The translations under genes were made by a program, and so were the position numbers. Source: Chitinophagaceae bacterium (GTDB lineage Bacteria > Bacteroidota > Bacteroidia > Chitinophagales > Chitinophagaceae). From it: DNA of 44,162 bases. The notes under the pieces were generated by a model, which saw only the letters and a program-made list of their open reading frames with translations, searched no databases and had not been told where the DNA came from. The stretch is taken from contig JAQBNK010000070.1 in assembly GCA_028288595.1 (NCBI GenBank), forward strand, positions 1 to 44,162, in the 5' to 3' direction. Positions 25,636-34,884 of this stretch are shown here, piece by piece (position 1 is the first letter of the stretch; the number at the start of each line of letters is the position of its first letter).

Positions 25636-26037
25636 ATGGCCAAATTCGAAAATGTACTGCTCATTGAAGATGATTCTATAACTATTATGGTTTGCGAAAG
25701 AATTATTACAATGACAGGATTTGCTTCAAAGGTAAAGTCCGCCTTAAACGGCAAGGAGGCAATTGACTACCTGGAAGAAATATCTGAAAGAAAAGAAACA
25801 CTTCCTGATATTATTTTTCTTGATATTAATATGCCGGTAATGAATGGCTGGCAATTTCTTGAACAACTGGAAACGGTGAAAAGTAAATTTCCCAGGCTAC
25901 CAGACATTTATATTCTTTCCTCTACGGTTGATCCTGAAGATTATAAAAAAGCAGAATCTTTTCCTACCGTCAAAAGTTTTATTTCTAAACCGCTTACGAG
26001 AGAGCATCTTGAGCAGATCAATACTACTTCGGTTTAA
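25636..26037 (+). CDS. Single-domain response regulator
   Basis: 133 aa, a receiver domain only. The acidic pair is in LIEDDS (E11-D13), the phospho-acceptor is D63 (FLDINMPVMNGW), the switch Ser is in LSST, and the conserved lysine is K118 (ISKPL). It has no output domain, as in CheY-like or phosphorelay shuttle proteins common in Bacteroidota. It belongs to a different receiver subgroup from the two at 7302 and 13095. Its final 14 bp overlap the end of the convergent cysteine-cluster gene. No kinase lies next to it, so its partner is unknown. Confidence 0.9.
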   Translation: MAKFENVLLIEDDSITIMVCERIITMTGFASKVKSALNGKEAIDYLEEISERKETLPDIIFLDINMPVMNGWQFLEQLETVKSKFPRLPDIYILSSTVDPEDYKKAESFPTVKSFISKPLTREHLEQINTTSV

Positions 26038-26530
26038 TAAATCCCAGTTCCTGTTTTAGTTCTTCAACCACATTATATATTATTGGGCATCTTCCATAAT
26101 GTGCAAGACTGGCGAAAGATCTTGTTATAAAATGTTCCAGGTGCAGACCGGGAAAACTTCTGCATTCATCAGGCCTTGCTTCATATACATTGCATTTACT
26201 GCCTGATAAAAAATGACAGGGAATCGTATTGATGATGCGCATACCGCCCGTAGATTTTTCAATAAATTCATCCTCGAATTTCTCAACCGTTAAAGATAAA
26301 TGTGCTGCCAGCCGAAGACTATCCGTTTCTTCGAGATTGATCATCAAACCGCGGCAGCAGTTGCCACACCGGGTACAATCTATTTGCGGAGATATTTTTT
26401 GGTTGAGTGAATGCACTTTTTCATCAACCAACTTGCTGTTCTGGTTATCTAAAAACTGCCTGAACTGGTAGTTTTCTTCTTCCCTTGCAAATGCGGACTC
26501 AGCAATAATATCCAGGTTTTCGGTAATCAT
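26024..26530 (-). CDS. YkgJ-type cysteine-cluster (putative metal-binding) protein
   Basis: 168 aa from MITENLD. The cysteine cluster is CTRCGNCCRG followed by TIPCHFLSGSKCNVYEARPDECRSFPG, the pattern of the YkgJ/zinc- or iron-chelating family. The N-terminal part is helical and charged. The frame also allows a start at 26557, adding MYIFLSSLF; I prefer 26530 because the conserved region begins NLDIIAESA, but this is not certain. The protein function is not established. Its 3' end overlaps the convergent response regulator by 14 bp. Confidence 0.85.
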   Translation of the reverse strand: MITENLDIIAESAFAREEENYQFRQFLDNQNSKLVDEKVHSLNQKISPQIDCTRCGNCCRGLMINLEETDSLRLAAHLSLTVEKFEDEFIEKSTGGMRIINTIPCHFLSGSKCNVYEARPDECRSFPGLHLEHFITRSFASLAHYGRCPIIYNVVEELKQELGFIKPK

Positions 26531-26584
26531 AAAAAGTGAAGATAGGAATATGTACATCGCAGATCGTACATCATAAATGAAAGC

Positions 26585-27502
26585 TTATAGATCTATAATC
26601 GAGATCACATTATTATTAAGGTAGGGTCCGCCAGGATGATGAGCCGTATAATCCAGGTTCACCCAGTATTCACCATTGTGTTCATGGTAATATAATTTGT
26701 CGATCCTGAAATTGTTGAAAAGCTGAATTACCGCTTGTTGAAAAACTTCATAGTCATCTTTCTTGCCTACATATAATTCTGGATACATGTGCCCTTCAAT
26801 AATTATGATCCGGCATTTAGCACCAATAGACATAAGACAACTGGCCATGAGGATCGAATGATCATCACAATCTCCGCCCAATCCATTCAAAATAGTTTCT
26901 TTTGCACTTGCGAAATATTCATCTCTTTGCGAATCCGGAACGTATTTAAAATTCTTATTCAGGTATTTGAAAAGAGAAAGATAGCGGGTCAGCATTTCAT
27001 ATTTGTTGATATAGGAATCAAAAAAATCAAGTGAGTGCTGTACTGAAAAATTCCTTACAGTAGAATCCGTGGTTTGAATTTTCTTCAAAACATTCCTGGT
27101 GGTTCTGTCGGTGCTTAAGAACTGGCCGGGATTTAAACTTACCAGGTCGGTTTGTTTTTCTTCTCTTACTGTCCAGTTGTGTTGTACGATCGATTTATAA
27201 TCCCTGATCACATTGGTAAAAGAATAATTTCCAATAAACTGGTTAACAACCAGCACTAAAACAATCAGGATAAAAGCGGGAAGCACCATGGGCCTGAGAA
27301 GCCATACAAGTAACCTGGTAAATACAATTGAAACCAGGACAGCAATGAAAAGATCAATATTCATGTTCCCCACCATGATAGGAGGAATAAACCTCGTAAG
27401 GAAGGGAGCAAGCGGAATCACGGTTAATATAGCCGCTATCTGGATGAGTATCTCCTGCGTGGTGTGATAGTGCCTGCTCTTTTCCGGGGTCTCGAAATCC
27501 AT
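26585..27502 (-). CDS. Membrane-anchored transglutaminase-like protein
   Basis: 305 aa. Three membrane segments (about residues 17-40, 48-70, 74-92) precede an extracytoplasmic transglutaminase-like domain. The catalytic triad is probably Cys in GLGGDCDDHSILM, His in IEGHMYPELY, and Asp in WVNLDYTAHHPGGPY. These enzymes act as peptidases or transamidases and some have only structural roles. It lies 54 bp upstream of the cysteine-cluster gene on the same strand, perhaps in one transcript. The substrate is unknown. Confidence 0.8.
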   Translation of the reverse strand: MDFETPEKSRHYHTTQEILIQIAAILTVIPLAPFLTRFIPPIMVGNMNIDLFIAVLVSIVFTRLLVWLLRPMVLPAFILIVLVLVVNQFIGNYSFTNVIRDYKSIVQHNWTVREEKQTDLVSLNPGQFLSTDRTTRNVLKKIQTTDSTVRNFSVQHSLDFFDSYINKYEMLTRYLSLFKYLNKNFKYVPDSQRDEYFASAKETILNGLGGDCDDHSILMASCLMSIGAKCRIIIIEGHMYPELYVGKKDDYEVFQQAVIQLFNNFRIDKLYYHEHNGEYWVNLDYTAHHPGGPYLNNNVISIIDL

Positions 27503-27667
27503 ATATCAAATTATAACGATAAACAGTACCGTACTGTCATTCAAAAGTTAAAAAGCTTTTTAGCGCTGTTTCGTCAACTTTTGACTTTCCTAAATAGTTA
27601 ACGTTCAACTAGATTTAATATTAACAAACGTGCAAAAAACCTGCCTTTATAAAGCAGGCGTGTTTCC

Positions 27668-27675
27668 TATATTTG
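27668..27675 (+). promoter_or_regulatory. Putative -7 element for the parE operon
   Basis: TATATTTG matches TAnnTTTG, 33 bp before the parE ATG. A GC-rich imperfect hairpin (CCTGCCTTTATAAAGCAGG) sits about 10-30 bp upstream, in the region where a -33 box would be expected. The leader would be about 27 nt. Confidence 0.5.
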
Positions 27676-27707
27676 CGCTCAGAGGATGCTAAAAATATTA
27701 GTGAGGA

Positions 27708-29624
27708 ATGGCAAAGACAGCAGAAAAAAAACAACCAAAGATGCCCCAACCTGTTCCATCAACTTCGGCTTATACGGAAGATAGTATCCGGAGCCTCGAT
27801 TGGAAGGAGCATATCAGGTTAAGGCCTGGAATGTATATCGGTAAACTGGGCGACGGCTCGGCACCGGATGACGGTATTTATGTGCTCATCAAAGAAGTGA
27901 TGGATAACTGTATTGATGAACACACCATGGGTTTTGGAAAACAGGTAGAGTTAACCATCGAAGAAAAGACAGTAACCGTTCGTGATTATGGCCGTGGAAT
28001 TCCTTTAGGAAAAGTGGTGGATGTGGTAAGCAAAATAAATACCGGTGCGAAATATGACAGCCAGGCTTTCCAGAAAAGTGTTGGATTGAATGGTGTGGGA
28101 ACAAAAGCAGTGAATGCGCTGAGCCAATATTTTAAAGTCGAAAGTTTTCGTGAAGGGAAAACCAAAAAAGCAGAGTTCGAAAGAGGAGTGCTTTTAAAAG
28201 ACCATAAAGAAACAGCCACCACTGAAACAAACGGGACACTGGTTACATTTATTCCTGATGAAACCGTTTTCCGCAATTTCCATTACATCCATGAATACCT
28301 CGATAACCAGTTATGGAACTATTGTTACCTGAATGCCGGACTGGCCATTTATTTCAATGGAAAAAAATACGTTAGCAAAAACGGGTTGCTCGATCTGTTA
28401 CAACGCAAAACGAATGAGGATGAATTGCGTTATCCGATCATCCATCTTAAGGGCGATGATATTGAATTAGCCCTTACACATAATAATGATTATGGCGAGG
28501 ATATTTTTTCTTTCGTGAACGGGCAATTCACTACGCAGGGTGGGACGCACCAGCAGGCTTTTCGCGAAGGTTTCGTAAAGACCATCCGCGATTTTTATAA
28601 GAAGGATTATGATTCGGCGGATGTTCGTCAAAGTATTGTTGCTGCTGTTTCTGTGCGGGTGCAGGAGCCTGTGTTCGAAAGTCAGACAAAAACAAAACTG
28701 GGCAGCCAGTATGTTTACGAAGGCGGTCCCAGCATGAAGAATTTTATCAGTGATTTTTTATCGAAAGAACTGGATAATTTTCTTCACCGTAATCCTGTTA
28801 CGGCGGAAGCGCTGAAAAAAAGAATTGAACAAAATGAGAAAGAAAGAAAGGAGCTAAGCGGTATCAGGAAGCTGGCTAATGAAAGAGCAAAAAAAGCAAA
28901 CCTGCACAACAAAAAATTACGTGATTGCCGTTATCATTATAATGATGAGCCAACGGGCAAGGAGAAGGATGCCATTTTAGAAAAACAGCACCAGACAACG
29001 ATTTTTATAACGGAGGGGGATAGCGCCAGCGGATCTATCACAAAAGCAAGGCGTGTAGAAACGCAGGCTGTGTTTAGTTTACGGGGTAAGCCACTGAACT
29101 GTTTTGGCCTCACCAAAAAAGTGGTTTATGAAAATGAGGAGTTTAATTTATTGCAGCATGCATTGAATATTGAAGATGGTCTCGATAATTTGCGATATAA
29201 CAATATTGTAATCGCTACAGATGCAGATGTTGATGGTATGCATATTCGGTTGTTACTGATGACTTTCTTCCTGCAGTTCTTTCCCGACCTCGTTAAACAG
29301 AATCATGTTTACATTTTGGAAACACCATTGTTCAGGGTTCGTAATAAACAAGAGACGATCTATTGTTATGATGAGGGTGAAAAACAGGCCGCTGTTAAAA
29401 AGTTAGGAAGCAAGCCCGAAATCACGAGGTTCAAAGGATTAGGCGAGATATCTCCGAATGAATTTGAAAGATTTATTGGTGAACAAATGAGATTACAACC
29501 GGTAATACTTGAACAAGGCGAACACATTCAGCAGTTGCTCGAATATTACATGGGCAAAAATACACAGGAGAGACAGGAGTTTATTATCAATAATCTTAAG
29601 ATCGAATTAGATCTGGTAGAGTAA
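27708..29624 (+). CDS. parE: DNA topoisomerase IV subunit B
   Basis: 638 aa GHKL ATPase subunit of a type IIA topoisomerase. The ATP site has E63 and N67 (EVMDNCIDE), DYGRGIP (93-99) and GLNGVGTKA (126-134). The TOPRIM domain has E436 (TEGDSASGS) and [14 protein letters not shown]. The length fits ParE and Bacteroidota GyrB alike; the partner at 31055-33562 has no recognisable GyrA box, which favours topoisomerase IV, the decatenase. The first gene of a plus-strand cluster, followed 24 bp later by a DUF1835 gene. Confidence 0.9.
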   Translation: MAKTAEKKQPKMPQPVPSTSAYTEDSIRSLDWKEHIRLRPGMYIGKLGDGSAPDDGIYVLIKEVMDNCIDEHTMGFGKQVELTIEEKTVTVRDYGRGIPLGKVVDVVSKINTGAKYDSQAFQKSVGLNGVGTKAVNALSQYFKVESFREGKTKKAEFERGVLLKDHKETATTETNGTLVTFIPDETVFRNFHYIHEYLDNQLWNYCYLNAGLAIYFNGKKYVSKNGLLDLLQRKTNEDELRYPIIHLKGDDIELALTHNNDYGEDIFSFVNGQFTTQGGTHQQAFREGFVKTIRDFYKKDYDSADVRQSIVAAVSVRVQEPVFESQTKTKLGSQYVYEGGPSMKNFISDFLSKELDNFLHRNPVTAEALKKRIEQNEKERKELSGIRKLANERAKKANLHNKKLRDCRYHYNDEPTGKEKDAILEKQHQTTIFITEGDSASGSITKARRVETQAVFSLRGKPLNCFGLTKKVVYENEEFNLLQHALNIEDGLDNLRYNNIVIATDADVDGMHIRLLLMTFFLQFFPDLVKQNHVYILETPLFRVRNKQETIYCYDEGEKQAAVKKLGSKPEITRFKGLGEISPNEFERFIGEQMRLQPVILEQGEHIQQLLEYYMGKNTQERQEFIINNLKIELDLVE

Positions 29625-29648
29625 TTACTAATTATTAATTAAATAAAA

Positions 29649-30482
29649 ATGGTTCATATAGTTTTTCAGCAGGCAGATGTTTCGGTTTTGCAAAAAGCCA
29701 TCGATCTAGATGAGAATTTGCAAGGTGATATTCTTGAGATCAAAGATGATTTTGCAGTTGGCCCAATCAATGATATTTATGAAACGGAAGGTTACCAGGC
29801 GAGACGGGATTGGTGGAAACAAATGCTTGAATTTTCACCTTATACAGAGTCTCTTGAGATTGTTGATGATAAACTAACCGTTCATAATCTTATAAAATCA
29901 TTGCAGGAAGATGAAACGCTGCAGGTCTGGATCTGGATGGGACAAAACCAGCATGATGTATGCGGCTATTACTGGCTGATGAGCCAGCTAAAAGATTTCC
30001 AGGGGCGGCTATTTATTTTGTATTTGAATAACCTGCCTTTTATTAATGAAAAAGGAGGAATATTTTATCCATCGTCACTCCATGAAATTCAGCCCAAAGA
30101 ATTTCTAAAGGCAAAGAAACTGGCAAGATTAATTACACTAAGCGAGTTTGAAATCGATCCTGATGAATGGAAAAAATTGTGCAGCGAAAATGCAGCCGTA
30201 AGAATATTGGAAGGTGGCAAAAAGATCGTAGGAAAGGAAGCCGATTATTACGACAAAGAATTGCTGCAGGTGATAACCAATGATTTTCAAAAACTGAATA
30301 AAGTGCTGACCCAGGCCTTCGGGAAGATGAAAATAAAAACCGGGGATGTTTTTCTTGTATGGCGCTTGCGGGAAATGATTGCTGAAGGAAAACTGGAAAT
30401 ACAGGGCGACTGGAATAAGGGGTGGAAAGAAATTGAGATCAGGAAGAAAGCAGAACAAATAGAAATAGTTAATGCTGAATAA
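29649..30482 (+). CDS. DUF1835/DUF3658 domain protein
   Basis: 277 aa, soluble. The N-terminal half is DUF1835 (MVHIVFQQADVSVL, DDFAVGPIND, QVWIWMGQNQHDVCGYYWL), and the C-terminal part resembles DUF3658 (WRLREMIAEGKLEIQGDW, a small winged-helix-like segment). No activity has been firmly assigned to the family. It is placed between parE and parC, with the VOC gene overlapping its stop by one base (TAATG), so it is likely co-translated. Confidence 0.82.
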   Translation: MVHIVFQQADVSVLQKAIDLDENLQGDILEIKDDFAVGPINDIYETEGYQARRDWWKQMLEFSPYTESLEIVDDKLTVHNLIKSLQEDETLQVWIWMGQNQHDVCGYYWLMSQLKDFQGRLFILYLNNLPFINEKGGIFYPSSLHEIQPKEFLKAKKLARLITLSEFEIDPDEWKKLCSENAAVRILEGGKKIVGKEADYYDKELLQVITNDFQKLNKVLTQAFGKMKIKTGDVFLVWRLREMIAEGKLEIQGDWNKGWKEIEIRKKAEQIEIVNAE

Positions 30483-30871
30483 TGCTGAATATTTCTTCTA
30501 TACATCATGTCGCTATCATAGCAGGCGATTATGAAAAGAGTAAACAGTTTTATACAAATGTTCTCGGTTTCAGAATTATTAATGAAACATACAGGAAGGA
30601 AAGAGATTCATATAAACTGGATCTTGAAATAAATGGTAAATATCAGATTGAGCTTTTTTCTTTTCCCGGCTCTAAGGAAAGAAACTCTTTCCCTGAATCT
30701 AAAGGCTTAAGGCACCTGGCTTTTGCAGTGCATGATGTTGAAAAGTCCATTCAATTTTTGCGATCGAAAAATATTGAAGCGCAGGATGTGAGAGTGGATG
30801 AGATAACAGGAAAGAAGTTTACTTTTTTTTATGATCCGGATAAACAACCATTGGAGTTATATGAAATTTAG
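30482..30871 (+). CDS. VOC-family metalloprotein (glyoxalase-like, YaeR/SMU1112c type)
   Basis: 129 aa, one vicinal oxygen chelate domain pair. Likely metal ligands are H8 or H9 (IHHVAI), E57 (YQIELFSFP), H78 (LRHLAF) and E125 (PLELYE). It starts with MLNISSIHHVAI on an ATG that overlaps the DUF1835 stop. The YaeR group is related to glyoxalase I, but the substrate is not known. It is odd to find it inside the topoisomerase cluster. Confidence 0.87.
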   Translation: MLNISSIHHVAIIAGDYEKSKQFYTNVLGFRIINETYRKERDSYKLDLEINGKYQIELFSFPGSKERNSFPESKGLRHLAFAVHDVEKSIQFLRSKNIEAQDVRVDEITGKKFTFFYDPDKQPLELYEI

Positions 30872-30952
30872 TTTCATCACAAGGCACACAAAGGAAAGCC
30901 ACAAGGAGCACAAAAGCCCTTGTGATCTTTGTGAAAGATCCTTGTGGTGAAA
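30872..30952. repeat. Inverted repeat of CACAAGG/CCTTGTG words
   Basis: The left arm (30872-30911, TTTCATCACAAGGCACACAA and on) pairs with the right arm (30917-30952, ending CCTTGTGGTGAAA). It starts directly after the VOC stop codon. It may end transcription of the parE-DUF1835-VOC message before parC. Confidence 0.75.
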
Positions 30953-30969
30953 AAGCTCCATAATGAATA

Positions 30970-31012
30970 GAACGTTCAATTGTCCCGCGGTGGCGGGAAG
31001 AATGCTCAATCG
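30970..31012. repeat. GC-rich hairpin flanked by short direct repeats
   Basis: CCCGC (30984-30988) and GCGGG (30993-30997) form a 5-bp stem around GGTG, flanked by related words GAACGTTCAATTG and GAATGCTCAATCG. It lies in the leader region of parC. Its role is unknown. Confidence 0.4.
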
Positions 31013-31054
31013 AAAAACAAAAGCTGGTAACAAAAAATAAGTTCGAAACGAAAC

Positions 31055-33562
31055 ATGGCTAAAGAATCAATAGACTTACAAAGCGATAAAGGACTCCACG
31101 GTCAGTACAAGACCTGGTTCATGGATTATGCTTCTTATGTTATTTTAGAGAGGGCTATTCCTGCAATAGAAGATGGGCTCAAACCCGTTCAGCGCAGAAT
31201 ATTACATGCAATGAAAGAAATGGATGATGGCCGCTTTAATAAAGTAGCGAACATCATTGGGCAAAGCATGCAGTATCACCCGCATGGAGATGCATCTATA
31301 GGTGATGCACTGGTGAACCTGGGGCAAAAAGAATTATTGATCGACACACAGGGTAACTGGGGCGATGTAAGAACCGGCGATGAAGCCGCTGCTGCACGTT
31401 ATATTGAAGCGAGGCCTTCGAAGTTTGCACTGGAAGTAGCTTTCAACGCGAAGACAACAGAATGGCAGTTGAGTTATGATGGCCGCAAACAGGAGCCTGT
31501 TACGTTGCCGATGAAGTTTCCTTTATTACTTGCACAAGGTGCCGATGGGATAGCAGTTGGATTATCAACTAAAATCCTTCCCCATAATTTTATTGAGCTG
31601 TGTGAAGCATCGATCAAATATTTAAAAGGAAAAAAGATCGAGTTGTTCCCCGATTTTCAAACCGGCGGAATGATTGACGTAACGAATTATAATGAAGGAA
31701 AACGGGGTGGAAAAGTAAGGGTAAGAGCGGCGATAGAAGAACTGGATAAGAAAACAATTGTTATTCGCAATGTACCTTATGGAGTTACCACAACTTCTTT
31801 AATGGAGTCTATCGTTAAAGCGAATGACCAGGGTAAGATCAAAATAAAAAAAGTTACTGATGCAACTGCTAAAGATGTAGAAGTACAGGTAGAACTCGCT
31901 CCGGGTATTTCGCCTGATATAACGATCGATGCGCTGTATGCTTTTACTGATTGCGAAATAAGTATTTCTCCGAACGCCTGTATTATCATCGATCAGAAAC
32001 CCCATTTTGTTTCTATCCAGGAATTACTGAAAGTTTCCACAGAAAAAACAAAAGGACTTTTACAGCAGGAGCTGGAGATCAAACTTGCAGAACTGGAAGA
32101 CAAATGGCACTATACCTCGCTGGAGAAAATATTCTTCGAAGAAAAAATATATAAGGAGCTGGAGAAAAAACACGAGACCTGGGAAAAAGTACTCGACGCA
32201 ATTGAAAAAGCATTCGGCCCTTATAAAAAACAATTGAAACGTCCTGTAGCAAGAGAAGATGTTTTAAAACTCACTGATAAGCCGGTAAGAAGAATTTATA
32301 AGCTGGATATTGATGAACTGAACAACCAGATTAAAGGAATTGAAGCAGACATCAAACAGGTAAAACATGATTTAGCTAACCTAACAGATTATGCGGTTGC
32401 CTATTTCGATAGTCTTATTAAAAAATATGGCAAGGGCCGCGAACGCAGAACTGAAGTCAGGCTTTTTGATGTGATACAGGCAAAACAAGTTGCCATCGCC
32501 AACACTAAACTTTATATAAACAGGGCAGAAGGTTTTATTGGAACGGGCCTGAAAAAAGATGAATACATTTTCGATTGCTCTGACCTGGATGATATCATTG
32601 TTTTTACCAGGCGTGGAATGATGAAAGTAGTTCGTGTTTCTGATAAAGCATTTATCGGGAAAGATATTCTTCACGCCGCCGTGTTTCAGAAGAATGATGA
32701 ACGTACAACATACAATATGATCTATGTTGATGGCGCAACCGGTGTGAGCTATGGTAAACGGTTTAATGTAACTGGTATAACAAGGGATAAAGAATACGAT
32801 CTGACAAAAGGTTCGGATAAAAGCAGGGTGCATTATTTTACTGCGAATCCCAATGGAGAAGCAGAATCTGTGAAAATAATTTTAAGTCCGAACTGTACTG
32901 CCCGCAATAAAGAATTTGATTTTTATTTTGAAGAACTGGATATAAAAGGCCGCAGTAGTCTGGGTAACCAGGTAACAAAGTACCCAATCAAAACAGTAAA
33001 ACTAAAAGAGGAAGGACGTTCTACATTAGCAGGAAGAAAGTTGTGGTTCGATTCTGTATATGGCCGTTTAAATGGGGAAGAGAAAGGCGAATTTTTAGGA
33101 ACATTTGAGGATGATAAGATTCTTGTTATTTACCAGGATGGCAGTTATGAAATTACCGGAACGGAATTAACGCAGCGGTTTGAATCAGAAAAAATATTAC
33201 TGATAGAAAAATTTGATCCTGCCAAAGTGATCACTGCTATTTATCTCGACAACGAAAAATTACAATTCAACGTGAAGAGATTTAACATTGAAACGACAAC
33301 CCTCAACATTAAATTTCCCTTCATAAAGGACGGAACGGGCAACCGCATAGAAGTTGTAACTACCGATGAAGCGCCGGTTCTTTCTTTATCTACCGGAAGA
33401 GGTACAACTTTAAAGACGCAAAAAATTAAGATCGCTGATTTGGTGGATGTTATGGGATGGAAAGCAGTAGGAAACAAACTTGTTGACTTTAGTAAATCAG
33501 TTGAAATGGCATGGTATCGCAAGCCGGGGGCAGCAAGTTCTCAGCCAGAGCTTTTCAAATGA
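31055..33562 (+). CDS. parC: DNA topoisomerase IV subunit A
   Basis: 835 aa. The breakage-reunion domain includes HPHGDASIGDALV (quinolone-resistance region) and the active tyrosine Y116 in AAAARYIEARP. A long helical tower and a C-terminal beta-pinwheel (repeats such as FTRRGMMKVVRVSD, DGSYEITGTEL) follow. No QRRGGKG-type GyrA box is seen, so ParC is preferred to GyrA. It ends with SQPELFK. It is the fourth gene of the parE cluster, though a repeat element of about 80 bp separates it from the VOC gene and may make its expression separate. Confidence 0.9.
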   Translation: MAKESIDLQSDKGLHGQYKTWFMDYASYVILERAIPAIEDGLKPVQRRILHAMKEMDDGRFNKVANIIGQSMQYHPHGDASIGDALVNLGQKELLIDTQGNWGDVRTGDEAAAARYIEARPSKFALEVAFNAKTTEWQLSYDGRKQEPVTLPMKFPLLLAQGADGIAVGLSTKILPHNFIELCEASIKYLKGKKIELFPDFQTGGMIDVTNYNEGKRGGKVRVRAAIEELDKKTIVIRNVPYGVTTTSLMESIVKANDQGKIKIKKVTDATAKDVEVQVELAPGISPDITIDALYAFTDCEISISPNACIIIDQKPHFVSIQELLKVSTEKTKGLLQQELEIKLAELEDKWHYTSLEKIFFEEKIYKELEKKHETWEKVLDAIEKAFGPYKKQLKRPVAREDVLKLTDKPVRRIYKLDIDELNNQIKGIEADIKQVKHDLANLTDYAVAYFDSLIKKYGKGRERRTEVRLFDVIQAKQVAIANTKLYINRAEGFIGTGLKKDEYIFDCSDLDDIIVFTRRGMMKVVRVSDKAFIGKDILHAAVFQKNDERTTYNMIYVDGATGVSYGKRFNVTGITRDKEYDLTKGSDKSRVHYFTANPNGEAESVKIILSPNCTARNKEFDFYFEELDIKGRSSLGNQVTKYPIKTVKLKEEGRSTLAGRKLWFDSVYGRLNGEEKGEFLGTFEDDKILVIYQDGSYEITGTELTQRFESEKILLIEKFDPAKVITAIYLDNEKLQFNVKRFNIETTTLNIKFPFIKDGTGNRIEVVTTDEAPVLSLSTGRGTTLKTQKIKIADLVDVMGWKAVGNKLVDFSKSVEMAWYRKPGAASSQPELFK

Positions 33563-33657
33563 TGAATAAATTGTGAATTAAAATACTGTTAACCACTCTT
33601 TTTACGTTAATCCTTTTGATAATTTGCTAGTATAAAGTATATAAATACATACCCACC

Positions 33658-34164
33658 ATGGAATTTTTTGACAAACTACGATTGGATGAATGGTTCTATG
33701 AGGCGGATCAAAACATAAAGGACCACAGGTATGCAGACGCCATGCAGACCCTCGAAGCCATACTTGCAGAACAACCCAACTATGGTAAAGCCTACAACCA
33801 TCTCGGGTGGCTCTACGAAACAAAATACCGCGACCTTAAGAAGGCTGAATATTATTACAAAAAATGTCTTGAGATAGAACCTGAATATGCACCGGTGTAT
33901 ATGAACCTGGCTGTAGTTCTTTCTGGTAATTCTAAATGGCAGGAGCTGGATGAATTATTGAAAAAAGCTTTGGAGACAGCAGGTGTAGACAGGGCGGCCA
34001 TATTTAACGAGTATGGTATCATGTACGAAATGAAAGCGGAATATGACGAAGCTATAAGGCATTATAAACAAGCTATCCGCTATACTTTGAAAGACACTTC
34101 GATGGAGAATTATCGCAATGCTATTAAGCGCTGCAAAGGCAAACAAGAATTATTTAACGATTAG
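33658..34164 (+). CDS. Tetratricopeptide repeat protein
   Basis: 168 aa with about four TPR units, without signal peptide or membrane segment. Typical repeats are YGKAYNHLGWLYETKYRDLK, then APVYMNLAVVLSG and AAIFNEYGIMYEMKAEYDEA. A protein-protein interaction scaffold in the cytoplasm; partner unknown. It is followed 20 bp later by an intrinsic terminator, so it is the last gene of its transcript. Confidence 0.88.
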   Translation: MEFFDKLRLDEWFYEADQNIKDHRYADAMQTLEAILAEQPNYGKAYNHLGWLYETKYRDLKKAEYYYKKCLEIEPEYAPVYMNLAVVLSGNSKWQELDELLKKALETAGVDRAAIFNEYGIMYEMKAEYDEAIRHYKQAIRYTLKDTSMENYRNAIKRCKGKQELFND

Positions 34165-34183
34165 TTTTCATACTCCTTTTTTT

Positions 34184-34213
34184 AGTCCTGCTTTTTAAGC
34201 GGGACTTTTTTTT
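34184..34213 (+). terminator. Rho-independent terminator of the TPR gene
   Basis: AGTCCTGCTT, a short T loop, AAGCGGGACT and then seven T. The stem is 10 bp with one G-T pair. It is the textbook form, 20 bp past the stop codon. Confidence 0.88.
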
Positions 34214-34302
34214 GCCCATTTGGATCTCTTCGCCTTCAGTGGCAGCTTGTCCCAACCGTAGGTAGGGATCGCACTCTTGAAGTTCAGTTCTTTATTGAAC
34301 AT

Positions 34303-34360
34303 CGTGAATCGTAAAACGTCAATCGTGAATGCGGATTACATTGACGTTTCACGATTCACG
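34303..34360. repeat. 21-bp-arm inverted repeat abutting the smpB stop (family 2)
   Basis: CGTGAATCGTAAAACGTCAA at 34303 and its complement at 34340-34360 match at 20 of 21 positions. The right arm ends exactly one base before the smpB stop codon (34361). The same words CGTGAATCGTGAAACGTCAA occur at 40441-40502. Confidence 0.82.
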
Positions 34361-34801
34361 TTATTTCAGATATCGCTTCATCTCTCTCTCTGTTTCCCTC
34401 TTCTTAATCGTATCTCTCTTATCATGTATTTTCTTTCCCTTTCCTAATCCGATCTCTACTTTAGCTAAATGTTTTTCATTAAAGAAAACTTTTAAAGGAA
34501 CAATGGTATAACCCTGTTCCTTCATTTTATTTGCCAGTTTTCTCAGTTCTCTTTTGGTAAGTAAAAGTTTGCGGTCATGCACTGCGATGTGATTATTAAC
34601 AGTGCCATGCGAATACTCAGCGATGTATAAACTTCTGATCCATAATTCGCCTTTATCAAAAAAACAAAAACTGTCATTGAAGCTTACTTTTCCGTCCCGC
34701 AGCGATTTAACTTCTGTTCCAAACAAGACAAGGCCGGCAACATATTTGTCTTCTATGTTGTAGTTGAAATAGGCCTGCCTGTTGTTCATTTCTTTAGTCA
34801 T
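34361..34801 (-). CDS. smpB: SsrA-binding protein SmpB
   Basis: 146 aa. It binds tmRNA and brings it to stalled ribosomes for trans-translation. Family marks are NRQAYFNYNIEDKYVAGLVL, GTEVKSLRDGKVSFNDSFC, and HDRKLLLTKRELRKL, with the C-terminal basic tail GKGKKIHDKRDTIKKRETER that enters the mRNA channel. Length is slightly under the usual 150-160 but complete. The tmRNA gene itself was not seen in the window. Confidence 0.95.
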   Translation of the reverse strand: MTKEMNNRQAYFNYNIEDKYVAGLVLFGTEVKSLRDGKVSFNDSFCFFDKGELWIRSLYIAEYSHGTVNNHIAVHDRKLLLTKRELRKLANKMKEQGYTIVPLKVFFNEKHLAKVEIGLGKGKKIHDKRDTIKKRETEREMKRYLK

Positions 34802-34805
34802 AAAT

Positions 34806-34877
34806 TAGTTGGCAGTTGGCAGTTGATAGTTGGCAAAAACTGGAATGCACCAACTGCCATCTTTCAACTGCCAACTA
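34806..34877. repeat. Inverted repeat of TTGGCAGTTGGCAGT words
   Basis: TAGTTGGCAGTTGGCAGTTG (34806 on) reiterates TTGGCAG and pairs with the right arm ending TCAACTGCCAACTA (34877). It fills the gap between smpB and accD, two genes on the same strand. Confidence 0.8.
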
Positions 34878-34884
34878 CAATGAT

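Noticed and set aside
27708-29624. Naming the ATPase subunit gyrB rather than parE
   Set aside because: Length alone does not decide, but the linked A subunit has no GyrA box, so topoisomerase IV is the better reading.
32381-32833. 150-codon minus-strand ORF inside parC
   Set aside because: Antisense to the parC C-terminal domain, with no homology or start context.
34214-34302. Stretch between the TPR terminator and the repeat as a small RNA
   Set aside because: No clear promoter, conserved structure or terminator of its own was seen.
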